Assembly: GCA_907165135.1 (NCBI GenBank)
Contig: OU015567.1
Location: 5,957,001 to 6,021,000, forward strand
Length of the DNA stretch: 64,000 nt
Origin: Oikopleura dioica
Taxonomy: Eukaryota; Chordata; Appendicularia; Copelata; Oikopleuridae
Reading direction: 5' to 3'
Position 1 is the first letter of the stretch. Each line of letters begins with the position of its first letter. Below, in pieces: positions 42,556-53,062 of the stretch. The notes under the pieces were generated by a model. That model ran no database searches. It saw nothing but the letters and a program-made list of their open reading frames with translations, and was not told the origin of the DNA. Both the position numbers and the translations under genes were made by a program.

Positions 42556-45500
42556 ATGAAGTTTTTGCTGAGTTTTTTGCTCCTCAATCTTGGGAGCTGC
42601 AGCGAGACAAAAATGAACGTCACGGAGAATGATAACGAAATCGAGTAAGTGATCCCTTTCCCGGGCAAAAAGGGTTTGTTTAAGAAAAATAGAGGAAAGA
42701 GAAAAGTCAAAGCCACGTACGTCTTCGAGCTATTTATAATTACTGATAAAAAGGGCAGTTTTGAAATGAACCAAAAACATTGGGTGTGGTCAAGATCGAC
42801 TCACTCAAGAATTTTCAATGTATTTTCGTTGCGTATCAGCTCAATTCAATAATCTTTCAGCATGCAAGCGCGCTACATTTACGGCTTCATGCTTGCCACC
42901 TTCGCCGGGGCCTGCACATTAATCGGCGCTGTAGCTGTTTACCTACCCATCAACCCAAGTCAACTGCGATTAGCTTCATGTTTTTGCCTCGCCTGCGCGG
43001 CCGGAGTCATGACTTATGTTTCCCTGGTCGAAGTTTTTGGAGAATCGAAAGCGAACTTTGCCGAAAGTTTTCACGCGTTTTGCTCAGATGACGAGGTAAA
43101 GATCGATTTGGAACGTGTTTATATTCACAGCGGGTGATTGATAAAAAACGTCTTCGTAGAAACCTGCTGGAGGATTATTCAATCATCTAATTACTCGTAA
43201 AAATATCGCACTTTCTGTAGGCAGTGTTCTATCTTCGTTTGATCGCGAGAAATAGGTTAAACTCGAGAAGCCGCTTGCGGCTTCGAGCTCTTGATAAAAT
43301 AGCCGCGCGAAGCGCGGCTTAAAATAAGTATCTCGAAGCCGCAAGCGGCTTCTCGAGTTCAAGCAGAACTAATTTTGTTTAGGAATGCTTATCAAAAGTC
43401 GAGTTAAAATCTCTCACTCACGCCACTGCATCATTCTTCGTCGGCTGGCTTATTTCGATTCTGATGTCTCAACTTCTCCGTAAATTCATGAACGCCCGGG
43501 ACTCCAATCGGCACTACTCATTGAGCCAGAGAGAAGCGGAAGGAATCGTCATTCCAGCGATGCGGGAAGAAGCGGTGGTTTGTCGAGAAGATGAACAAGG
43601 TACATTTTTAACTGTAACTTTTATATCCTGTGATTTAGTAATATTGATTGATAGTTTAGTTTTAGATCATATGATTTTGTATCGAACGTTTTCGTTTATT
43701 GGATAAACTTCATCAGGATACTAAAATTAAGATGAACGAAAAAGAAACAGAGGAAAAAGAATACTTTTATGTTGAGAGAGCAGTGTGAAATTGCTAACTG
43801 AGGAAAACAGAAAAACAAGATCAAAAATGGCTGTTTTTAGTCGAGCGCCAAGGTGGCCCAAAACAGTGCTCGACTAAATCAAAAGTTTTGAACTGTTTGA
43901 AATCAGATTGTTCATTAAGGGAGGGTCGATGCAGTAAAATAAGAAATTGTTCAGCGCTTCTCCTTTGACTCTCATTAGTTAGATTAGTTTGCAGAACATC
44001 AAAGTATTTTAAAGCATAGTCATTTTTTGAAAATTTGTATCGAATTTTCGGAGGATTTTTAGAGTGAAAGGACTCTAGAGCAAGTTTCGATTGGGCGATT
44101 TTAGTCTTGTATTGACTGGTGAGATTTTTTGTGCTTGGCTCACTAATGTAAGTTTCATAGCTTTTTTGAAAGGTCTTACAAGTGGAAAAATGTTTGAAGA
44201 TGGAAGAAGACGCATTTTTATTCTGGTTGTTAGAATTAACATGTTCAGTCCAACGAATACCAGCTCTTCGTTTGGACTGACCAATGTATTGCGCTTTACA
44301 GTCACATTTCCAGGAATAAATGAGATCACACAAATCGTATTTTTCAGGGACTCTTTTGAGAAATTTGCCTAAGGCTCTTTCGAGTCGTATGGTTTTCCAA
44401 CTAACGACTAGGCAAAAGAAGGTGTTACTTTTCGGAAGAGTTTTTGAAGACTAAGTCCAATAGAGTAGCATCTTTCACTAGTAAAATCGAGGCACAAGTT
44501 GAACTTTTTCACAATTTTAGAATCATCACGTTTCAGTGGCTCGAAATTATTGTTTTTAATTTCATTGATTTTACGTTTAATGAGGTGAAACGGGTATGAG
44601 TTCTTAAGAAAGCGATCAGTCAATTGTTCAAGAGCAATATTCAACGCATACGGACATGATGTTGTATTATTTCTGCGATAAATTTCGCCTGTAAGCGTTG
44701 ATATTTTCTGATTAAGAGGAGCGATTCCAGTACGAAAGTTCTGAAGGATATCACTTTTGTTAGCTTTCTCGTAAAAGAATAAGTGATATTGATTGTCATG
44801 AAGTTTAATGCATGTATCTAGATAAGGAAGACAGTTGTCTTTCATATCTTCACAGGTCATTTTAATGGACGGATCAAACTTATTTAGACAGTTGAAAATT
44901 CGTTTTTGGCACTAGTTTTGGTTACAAGACAGTAGTCGTCGACGTAACGCCTACAGAAAAGTATATTACCCTTTTTAATTTCAGTAGTAAGAAATTCAGT
45001 TTCCAGGCTAGAGATGTAAATATTAGCTACTAGAGGGGCAAGTCTGGAGCCCATGGAGCAACCGAATTTCTGTTTATAGTAGCCTTCTTGAGTGGAAAAA
45101 GAAGTAAACTTTTGTAAGACTGAAACCAGAATAGATCGAAAAACATCTTTAGGGGGGAAAATAACTAATAGTGCCATCTGGAAGATCTTCCGGGCTAAAA
45201 TATCGAAGAGGATTTTTATAAAGAATTTCAATAATCACGTCAATAGCTTTAGCCTTGTCAATTGATGGATACATTGACACGACATCTGCACTCCAAATAG
45301 AATGTTCTGATGTTATTTGAGGTAAGATTTTAGTAAATGCACTTTTAAATTCTTTAGTAGAAGAACAAGAGAATTTAAGCTCAGGAACAATTTTGGAAAG
45401 AATGGAGTAGATGTATTTTTCAATATTCGCAGTAATGCTACCAGGCGCACCAATAATTGGGCGTACTGGATGTGGAGCTGGTTTATAAACTTTTAATAAT

Positions 45501-47254
45501 CCAAAGCTCGATTTAACTTTATGATTACATTGAATAGATTTGAAAGAAGAACATGAGAGATACGGTTTTAGGATTTTAATGCTTTCATTAAAATCTGCGA
45601 TATCTTTTGAAGTAGGGTCACTTTCAATTTTGACGAACTTTGATCGTGGAAATTCTTTGTTCATTTTATCATAATAATCAGACGCATTAACAAAAGCAAG
45701 ATTTTTACTTTTATCAATTTTGATAAGTCGAATTTTTGGGCCACCTTGGCGCTCGACTAAAAACAGCCATTTTTTGATCTTGTTTTTCTGTTTTCCTCAG
45801 TTAGCAATTTCACACTGCTCTCTCAACATAAAAGTATTCTTTTTCCTCTGTTTCTTTTTCGTTCATCTTAATTTTAGTATCCTGATGAAGTTTATCCAAT
45901 AAACGAAAACGTTCGATACAAAATCATATGATCTATTAACGAAGTCAACCCGAAAAGATATAGTTTAGTTTTACTTACCAGTTACAGTGTTACAGTTGAT
46001 CGAGGTATCATTTTCGCTGCTACAGTTGGCTCTTTCGATAATGAATGATTTTGACCAATCAGAGCCTTGATCTGACTATTCGTTATCGAAAGCTCCTGGA
46101 GTTATAGATTTTTCTTTGTTAAAAAGGATTTATCCCTTACATAACGCGCGTTCTAGCTTTCTAATATAACAAGATCAGTCCCTGAGTGCCAAATGATCCC
46201 ATCACGTGATTTAATTCGATCACTCGATTTTCTAAAATACGCTTTTAAGCCCAATTGAAATTCGAAACGGACGTTGGGCGAATTACCGACGTGGGCATCT
46301 TCACCGCGCTCGCGCTCACTCTCCACAATATTCCGGAAGGGCTTCTCACCTTTGCCGCCGCTTTATCCTCGAATCAGACGGTCGGACTGGGCGTTGCCTG
46401 CGCCATCGGCTTGCACAACATTCCGGAAGGCTTCGCCGTTGCTTTCCCCATTCAAGTCGGAACGAAGAGCAAGTTCAAGGCGCTACTGTACGCGGCGATT
46501 ACTGGCTTAGCTGAACCACTGGGAGCCTTCATTGGCTGGCTGATATTTGGCCTCGCTGATAAGGTAATGACTTAAGGGTGGGGGCGACGGTTATCGAAAT
46601 AATAAGGATGAAACGTGGGCAAATTACATATCTCCCTTTGATGTATTCTTATCTTCGTGGAGACACCCTTATTTTTCTGTGAAACAGAGCTGAACATCAG
46701 CAAACGAAAAAAGTTTTTTCCAACTTGAAAATTTTGAATTGAAAGAAGAGCACTAGAATTAGAAAGACTAGTTCTTATCTCACCTTGAAAAAAATGAATT
46801 GTTTTCATAGCGGTGAAATCAATTTACTCGGAGAAATTTACTCCGCAGCTGCATTTTCTTACGATTGTTCATCTTTAGAGATCCCTGTTTTCTTTTGCTT
46901 CTTCTTGCTTCTTTTCGTGAGATCAATCATCATTTTTGATGACATGGTTCATTTTTCGCGTTTTCTAAGAGAAATTATTTTCAAAGATGATGTCCGAGAT
47001 GGCAGGCTCAAAAAGCGCGAAGCATTGTTAGAAAGCTGATTTTCCATTTTTAGGATCCCTCCGCGCCAGAGCAACTGAACATCTTCGGCTGGTTGTTCGG
47101 AGTTACATCTGGAATCATGACGCAAGTCGCTGTTTCCGGCCTGTTTCTGGAAGCAGCGCGCTACGACCCAAACGACCGGGTGGTTTCGAAAGCGTGGCTG
47201 CTCGGCGCATTTGTGATTGCTTCCAGTTTGATTGTGATTGAAGCCTATGCTTAA
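42556..47254 (+). CDS. ZupT-like ZIP metal transporter
   Basis: Zinc/iron permease of the GufA/ZupT branch, probably moving divalent metal into the cytosol. Exon 1 (42556-42644) is a signal peptide (MKFLLSFLLLNLGSCSE). Exon 2 (42861-43095) has TM1-2 (GFMLATFAGACTLIGAVAVY, LASCFCLACAAGVMTYVSLV). Exon 3 is 43383-43599. Exon 4 (46250-46563) holds the metal-binding helices, each with HNIPEG (ALTLHNIPEGLLTFAAAL and AIGLHNIPEGFAVAFPIQ). Exon 5 (47054-47254) ends LLGAFVIASSLIVIEAYA. The doubled HNIPEG motif makes the family firm. Intron 2 holds a PalB hairpin and intron 3 (43600-46249) a Penelope-like element. It starts 210 bp after SNX14. Confidence 0.88.
43259..43368. repeat. PalB hairpin in ZIP intron
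   Basis: Near-perfect palindrome: CTCGAGAAGCCGCTTGCGGC, inner AGCCGCGCGAAGCGCGGCT, then GCCGCAAGCGGCTTCTCGAG. It can fold into a stem with internal stems. Confidence 0.8.
43821..44333 (-). pseudogene. Penelope GIY-YIG endonuclease segment
   Basis: 170-residue frame with the GIY-YIG pattern LIYSWKCDCKAQYIGQSKR followed by RWTEHVNSNN, C-terminal to the reverse transcriptase as in Penelope-like elements. Separated from it by a break near 44370. Confidence 0.8.
44408..45664 (-). pseudogene. Penelope reverse transcriptase, broken frame
   Basis: Segments in N-to-C order: 45664-45149 (LLKVYKPAPHPVRPIIGAPG, then IWSADVVSMYPSIDKAKAID), 45231-44884 (KFGCSMGSRLAPLVANIYIS and the active-site RRYVDDYCLV), and 44860-44408 (YLDTCIKLHDNQYHLFFY). 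RT motifs are well kept, but frames change at about 45200 and 44870. Confidence 0.8.
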
Positions 47255-48393
47255 TTTTAGAAAAAACAAGCTTCCCAAAAGTCCTACTTTTCAAAATTGC
47301 TACAAAGTAATTTATATTTATTGTTATAATTCGCCAAGAAAGAAGATGAACCTTTTACCTCCGTCTGTCCCGATACTGTCTTGAAACCGACTTAAAACTG
47401 ACTCTGAGTTCAAAAAAAAGCTCGTTTAGCAAATTTTTATTTCTAAAAAAATGGCGAACTATTGGGCCGAGCAACAATCGCTTTTATTGTGCTACTATTT
47501 AATTAAGATTTTAAATTATTAAATTTAATTTTACAGTTTTAATAATCCTGTATATAGAAAATGATACAATGAGCGGCAATGAGATGTCGTCCCTTGTAAA
47601 TTAACAATACAGTTGATACAACGAACGGAAAAAAACGATGATGATTTCAACAGAGAAAGTCTCCTTTCATCTCTTTTGAAATTTATTCCAGTCTTTATTT
47701 ATTAAAAAAAATGAAGCAGGAGCAATATCAGAATACTTAAAGTTCTGTTCGCGTTTTCATTTTGGACGCGTAAACTCAGTGATAAATCCACGAAAAACGA
47801 TTAAAACCCAAGCTAGCATCCTCTAAAACAAAAAAAAAAGAGGGGTGAGATAAGTTCGTGAGAAGGGATAGATACCCTTTCAGAATTATTAAATAATCAC
47901 TCTCGGTGGCAATCGGGCTTGTTCCGAGACAACGCAAATTATCAGCTTAATGGAAACTCGGAAAAAACATTAACGTTTATATACACGTAACGTGAAACTC
48001 AGGGGATTTCGAGCTTATTTTTTAGTTCAATGAAAAAAATTTTCTTGATTCTCATTTTTTTCCATAAAACCGACAATTTTTTATTGAGAAAATGGAAGTG
48101 CGGCTTAGTTTCTAATTCCTCTAAATTGGCATACTCAAAAGCTCAGGTCTAAGTCCATTTTGATCCCTCGGAATCTCAAGAACCAGACGTATTAGCAGGT
48201 ATTACGAGATGCTTTACAAGTCAGAAAAGAACGCGTAATCGCTTCGAGGAATTTGATTATCCGCAAGTTCCCGAGCGATTTATGCGCTGGCGCCCTCTTT
48301 TTCTACCTATAAAAGGCTGCGCTCGGCGGGGGATCGTTATCAACCACTTCGAGTGATAAGAAGCTAGAAGTAGAAAAAACTACAAAAGAAAAA
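47255..48393. other. Intergenic 1.1 kb, no gene seen; TATA promoter at its end
   Basis: AT-rich spacer after the ZIP gene. No coding frame. The last 100 bp are GC-richer and hold a good TATA box. Confidence 0.5.
48307..48315 (+). promoter_or_regulatory. TATA box of the 48394 gene
   Basis: TATAAAAGG within CTACCTATAAAAGGCTGCG, about 80 bp before the ATG. A strong metazoan core-promoter TATA, fitting a highly or tissue-specifically expressed secreted-protein gene. Confidence 0.65.
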
Positions 48394-48899
48394 ATGAAGG
48401 TTTTTGGTCTTTTTGCTGCTGCTTTGGCTAACACAGAACGACTCGAAAAACTAAAGGTAATTTTTATCAGAAAAACTTGGGATTAAATTGATTCTAGGGC
48501 CACGGAGACAACCTGATCGCCCTTGCGAACAACAACACCGACTTGAACGATTTCACCAAGAACCGAATCAGCAATTTGGCCTTGAAACTCCTCGACCAAG
48601 CCGAAGGAGCCTCGATGAACTGCAACGCCACAGTCGAAGATTCGCGACTTTTTGACGAAGAAAATCGCGGCTTTTCTGCCGACGATCTTTGCCAGCTGAC
48701 CAACGATCTCGCTGGAGGTAACAAAAAAAGAGGCGAAATTCTTCTTTTATCGAAAATTTCAGCCCTTCGATCGTACGCTCGAAGATTTACCTGCGAAGAA
48801 AGCCTCCCAAAAAAGCTGTTCGTCGACAAATACATCAACCGAACCAAGAAATTCACGAAAATTGTCGAACGAAAAGCCTTCTGCGGCCTTGGAATGTAA
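48394..48899 (+). CDS. Small secreted protein, unrecognised
   Basis: Exon 1 (48394-48456) starts with a short hydrophobic leader MKVFGLFAAALANTERLEKL. Exon 2 starts at 48497 (GHGDNLIALANNNTDLNDF) and contains single cysteines (MNCNATVED, DDLCQLTNDLAG). A 45-bp intron follows (GTAACA...TTTCAG), then ALRSYARRFTCEESLPKKLF and the end KAFCGLGM at 48899. Mature protein about 125 residues with four cysteines and one N-glycosylation sequon (NATV). No family recognised. The second intron is in frame and has no stop. Confidence 0.7.
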
Positions 48900-49159
48900 A
48901 ATTTATTTTCTAAAACTCTTGCCATTTTTATCCTGCACAATGACGAATCAGGCTCAATAGCCGATTATTCAACGAACAATAAAATTTCATGTTTTTTGTA
49001 TAAAAAATTGTTCGTCTTATGACCTCAGTTCTGAGTAATGAAGGAATAAGCAATTGTCAATAAGAGACATTTACTGCAGCAAATATTTGATCTCGTGAAG
49101 GTAAAAACGCGCAGTTGAAAAACAGAGGGTCCAATTTGAGAATTTGAAATAAGCAAAAA

Positions 49160-49811
49160 ATGGCGTTAATTTATCTCGGCTACAAAGCATTGAAGGGTAA
49201 AAAAGGAGAAAAAGAAGAGGGAGAAGAAAAAGCTCATGATATCAGAGACGATATTCCAAAAGATCCGAATGAGAAAAAGAAAAAGGTGTGTTTTGCTTTG
49301 AATTTTACACAAAAAAAGTGGACTGATAAGCAAGAAGGGATGGAATTAACGTGTGAATATTCAGGTTGGAGGAGCAGCTGGTGGAGCAGCGATCGGAACT
49401 GCGATTTGCCCGGGCATTGGAACTGCTATTGGCGCCGGAGTGGGATTTTTCGCGGGAACGAAAGCGTCGCAAAAAGCAGTGAAAGATGCGCAGAAGAAGA
49501 AGCAGCGATCGCAGGGGCATCCTTATCAGCCAAAACCATCTTCGTCGTCTTCGCAAAAGAGCTCCTCTTCTACGAGTAGCACGAAAAAAGCGACTCCTCC
49601 TCCAGAACAAAAAAAGCCAGAACCAGTTCCAGAAAAACAGGAACAACCAGTTGTCGAAGAAAAAAGAGCTTCTCCTGAACCATCGGCTCCTGAATTCGGA
49701 GACATAGAAGACGCACAAGTTGCCGAAAACCCCTCACCAGTTGAGCAACCAAATCAACCAGTGGCTCCAGCACGGACAAATTCAGTGTACCCTTCCCTCG
49801 GAGAAATTTGA
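49160..49811 (+). CDS. Glycine-zipper membrane-associated protein
   Basis: Exon 1 (49160-49286) has MALIYLGYKALKGKKGEKEE and a charged Lys/Glu stretch. Exon 2 begins at 49367 with a glycine-zipper hydrophobic hairpin (VGGAAGGAAIGTAICPGIG and TAIGAGVGFFAGTKAS), then a low-complexity Ser/Pro/Glu tail ending RTNSVYPSLGEI. Glycine zippers insert in or associate within membranes. The tail is disordered. Specific function unknown. Confidence 0.75.
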
Positions 49812-49957
49812 ATAAACCATCCTTTCTAACAGATTTTCCCTTTGACGAAAAAATTCCTGAAAGAGCTTATTCTTTGTTATTTCTAGAACCGGTCCTTTTC
49901 CAGGAAATGCATTTCCCATTTGTTAATTCAACAAAAATCATCAAAGAAAGTCCCGAA

Positions 49958-50221
49958 ATGGGTTGTATCCAGTCACGAAAAGAGAAGAGCACCGAGACTC
50001 CCCCTTTCTACATTGAGCAAGAGAAGATCGACCCAAACGAAGCCGGGTACTTGGCGGATGATGATATGAGCAAATGGTCAGTTCTTCGATTGGAAAACGA
50101 GAAAATAGAACGAGATGCGAATTCGAAAAGGCGGAAAAGAAGACAGCTACAGGCTGCCAAAGATCTTCAAATTCAACTCGAGCAACAACTTGATGATTTT
50201 TCTTTTCAAACGGAATATTAA
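49958..50221 (+). CDS. Small acylated (MGC) protein, unrecognised
   Basis: 87 residues starting MGCIQSRKEK, a classic N-myristoylation plus palmitoylation signal. The rest is charged with a helical coiled-coil end (RKRRQLQAAKDLQIQLEQQL). Likely tethered to the inner face of a membrane. It starts 147 bp after the glycine-zipper gene, with a TTATTTCTAG acceptor in between (about 49878-49887), so the pair could be an operon. No known family recognised. Confidence 0.6.
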   Translation: MGCIQSRKEKSTETPPFYIEQEKIDPNEAGYLADDDMSKWSVLRLENEKIERDANSKRRKRRQLQAAKDLQIQLEQQLDDFSFQTEY

Positions 50222-50512
50222 ACTACCCTGCCAAATATAACCTTTCATTAAAAAAAAACTGTTCCCTAACTTGTGGATTTATTCTAATTATATGGAGGTG
50301 AAAACAGACTGGTTATTTCTTTTACAATAAAGGATGTAAGGTATGTCGAATAGAAGATATTCTGTTGAAAAAGAGGGTTAAAGAAATCGTGGGAGTACAG
50401 AGGACTAGATTGATACTGGAGAGCAGGAGCATTTCTAAGGGTTTATTTTTATATTTTTTTTATGTTTTTTTTTCATTTCTAAGTTCATTTTTTCTTTATT
50501 TTGAGGAGAGAA

Positions 50513-50767
50513 TTATTCAGATCTATGGTATCTTCTGAACATTCGCTGGCGAATAGCTCGTTTGAGCTGACTTTTTGTGCGAAAATTTTCAAATCGCTTG
50601 CCAAGTTCAGTATCATGAGTCTTGAGCTGCTCAAGATAGGATGGAACATCATCTTGAGGGAAGTGATAGTTGGCCACTTTGTTGACGAAGCCGTTTTCAA
50701 GTTGAATGGATGGGATCGCAAAAACGCCCGGTCCGAAGAGACAGATGAGGCTTTTGATGATTTTCAT
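50513..50767 (-). CDS. Short secreted peptide with its own TATA box
   Basis: 84 residues: signal peptide MKIIKSLICLFGPGVFA, then IPSIQLENGFVNKVANYHFP and a basic C-terminus (KRAIRQRMFRRYHRSE). No cysteine in the mature part. On the minus strand a TATAAATA box lies about 80 bp upstream of the ATG. The basic tail could be processed, as in neuropeptides or antimicrobial peptides, but that is a guess. Confidence 0.6.
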   Translation of the reverse strand: MKIIKSLICLFGPGVFAIPSIQLENGFVNKVANYHFPQDDVPSYLEQLKTHDTELGKRFENFRTKSQLKRAIRQRMFRRYHRSE

Positions 50768-50841
50768 TGTTGAGATTTTTTGGGTTGGTGTTGTTGGTTA
50801 GTCTCAATTTGGAAGTGTTTGATGACTTCTTGGTTGACAGC

Positions 50842-50851
50842 ATTATTTATA
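50842..50851 (-). promoter_or_regulatory. TATA box of the 84-residue secreted peptide
   Basis: Minus-strand AGTATAAATAATG just left of a 1-kb foldback element, about 80 bp before the ATG at 50767. Confidence 0.55.
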
Positions 50852-50853
50852 CT

Positions 50854-51879
50854 AGGATGATGTTTTGTTTCCAAAAGAGGGAGCTGTTCTGTAAATTACA
50901 TTATGTTGCACCATCGGCCTATATTATGGACCATAATTTATTGTCAAGTCTAATTTTGGTATGCCCGAGACCAGTTGGCTAGTAGCACGTCGTACTAGCT
51001 CGCCACCAAAAGAGTGCAAGGAAAATTGAAATCCAATTTGATTTTTAATTGCCTTTTATCTATTATCGTAATTTATTTCAAGATAAAATTCATTTTCCGG
51101 CTGTATCTCGAGCCTGCTACGCGTAAACAATGACGCGCTTTTTAAGGTGGTGGAAGTTTTCTAGTCCACTTCCGCCATACCGACCCTGGAACACCATACC
51201 TTTTCTGAATCAGCAGAAAATTTTACACACTTTGACCCATTAATATTCTAGAAATTATCAATTTGATAGGCAACAAGTTGCCCATACTCCCGAATTTCGA
51301 TGACTTCCGGCTCTAGAATCGACCGGAAGTGACGATTTCTAGAATTTTAATGTGTCAAAATACTTGAAATTTTCTGCTGATTCAGAAAAGGTATGGTGTT
51401 CCAGGGTCGGTATGGCGGAAGTGGGCTAGAAAACTTCACCACCTTAAAAGCGCGTCAAGGGCAATTACTATTTTTGAATTAATTATTGAAGCGCGAACAA
51501 TAATTTGCTCCATTATACGGAGGTGATTTATTCAAAGGCACAATAAATCAACGTAGATGGACGGTATGGCGGAAGTTGGCTAGAAAACTTCCACCATCTC
51601 AGTGACGCGTAGCAGGCTCGAGATACAGCCGGAAAATGAATTTTATCTTGAAATAAATTACGATAATAGATAAAAGGCAATTAAAAATCAAATTGGATTT
51701 CAATTTTCCTTGCACTCTTTGGTGGCGAGCTAGTACGACGTGCTACTAGCCAACTGGTCTCGGGCATAACAAAATTAGACTTGACAATAAATTATGGTCC
51801 ATAATATAGCCTATATTATATAGGCCAATGGTGCAACATTACATAACAGCTCCCTCTATTGGAAACAAAACATCATCCT
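50854..51879. mobile_element. Foldback element of about 1.0 kb
   Basis: The left end AGGATGATGTTTTGTTTCC is repeated inverted at the right end (GGAAACAAAACATCATCCT). Outer arms of about 280 bp pair (50854-51135 with about 51600-51879), and inner arms pair (AAGGTGGTGGAAGTTTTCTA near 51147 with its complement near 51440). A third copy of the inner word lies at 51570-51600. No coding frame. A long-inverted-repeat or MITE-like element. Confidence 0.8.
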
Positions 51880-52162
51880 TTCAGCCAAGATTCAACTTTT
51901 TCCGTTGTCAGTTCAGATGGATGATCAGTGCTTTCAAGATTTTCCAAACCAATTTGAATTGCGATTTTAGCGAGTTCCTTATCCATTTTCTCTTTCTTAA
52001 ATTTTGTTCACACAGCATACGCATTTGATTTAAGGATATACCCGATAAAATTGAACTTTCATAGCGCCTAAATACGAAGTCGGATCATTTTTATTTCAAA
52101 AGCAATCCTACTTAAAATTGTGCGTTAAATTAAATTCTGGTACTTTTTAGAAATTTTCATAA

Positions 52163-52665
52163 GAATTTTCCTCTCTAGAGCGATTTGAAAACGAACTCTC
52201 TCGATTTCTCGAAATTTTTCCACTAAATCGCTAAAACTGAACCGTATTCTGTATTGCAATGATGCTAAGCTACAAAATTGATGGGATCATATTCTTAAAA
52301 TTGATCGAATTTTCATTCTAGTGTTCTCTTCTTTTATACCCTTGTTTTTCTTCTCTGCGCGTTTTTTCGCGTGCTACCAATCAGAGCGGTGCGCTCGACC
52401 ACGCACTTTCTCTCGGAAAAGAGGACTCGAGTGAGCGAGCTCCCAGCGCGCCGCTTTGTAGAGCTTTTACGCGCTGAGTAGCCCTCAATAAAATGACTCT
52501 AGAATCGGTTTCCTTCGGAATTAACGAAAAGTAAACCATCAAAATTGTAGATAAAGTTCTAAAGAACTTATCTATCGAAAAATCTCGACCGATTTAGTCC
52601 AAAAATCTCGAGTAATCGAGAGAGTAAGATTTGAAATCGCTCTAAAGAGAAAAATTCAAATGAGA
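52163..52665. repeat. Inverted-repeat element of about 500 bp
   Basis: Left arm near 52163-52240 (TCTAGAGCGATTTGAAAACG, CTCTCTCGATTTCTCGAAAT) and right arm near 52595-52665 in inverse (GAGAGAGTAAGATTTGAAAT, CGCTCTAAAGAG) match imperfectly over about 75 bp. No gene in between. Confidence 0.6.
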
Positions 52666-52674
52666 AAATATAAA

Positions 52675-53056
52675 TTTTTTTCCGAAAATTGATCGAAGCT
52701 AGTACTCTTGCTCGATCAGTAAAAATTCGCCTGACATTTAGAAACGACATTCCTCAAACTATATAAAACTCGTAAAGAAGAAACAGATGCGAACGACTGA
52801 ATGTGAAGAAGTTACTGTCAATTAGAAGATGCTTTTGAAACAATCACCCAAACATCATGGAACTCGAAATTTTTCCACTAAATGGTGATTGTTTCAAAAG
52901 CATCTTCTAATTGACAGTAACTTCTTCACATTCAGTCGTTCGCATCTGTTTCTTCTTTACGAGTTTTATATAGTTTGAGGAATGTCGTTTCTAAATGTCA
53001 GGCGAATTTTTACTGATCGAGCAAGAGTACTAGCTTCGATCAATTTTCGGAAAAAA
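52675..53056. repeat. Perfect inverted repeat, 174-bp arms and 35-bp loop
   Basis: Left arm 52675-52848 and right arm 52884-53056 are identical inverses as far as I can read. Each arm contains TATATAAAACTCG, pointing inward-right in the left arm and outward-left in the right arm. The right arm ends six bases before the ATG of the ZIP-like gene at 53063. Confidence 0.88.
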
Positions 53057-53062
53057 GAGAGA

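Larger units (their letters stand above)
43651..45973 (-). mobile_element. Penelope-like element in the ZIP intron, antisense
   Basis: Inverted terminal repeats of about 190 bp (43664-43862 and about 45738-45934) enclose minus-strand reverse-transcriptase and GIY-YIG endonuclease segments, the domain pair that defines Penelope-like elements. A 14-bp direct repeat ATAGTTTAGTTTTA (43651-43664 and 45960-45973) flanks it and may be the target duplication. The reading frame is broken in several places, so this copy is inactive. It lies wholly inside ZIP intron 3. Confidence 0.85.

Noticed and set aside
43201-43400. CRISPR-like array from repeated GCCGC palindromes
   Set aside because: Eukaryotic context, no evenly spaced direct repeats with unique spacers; these are hairpin elements.
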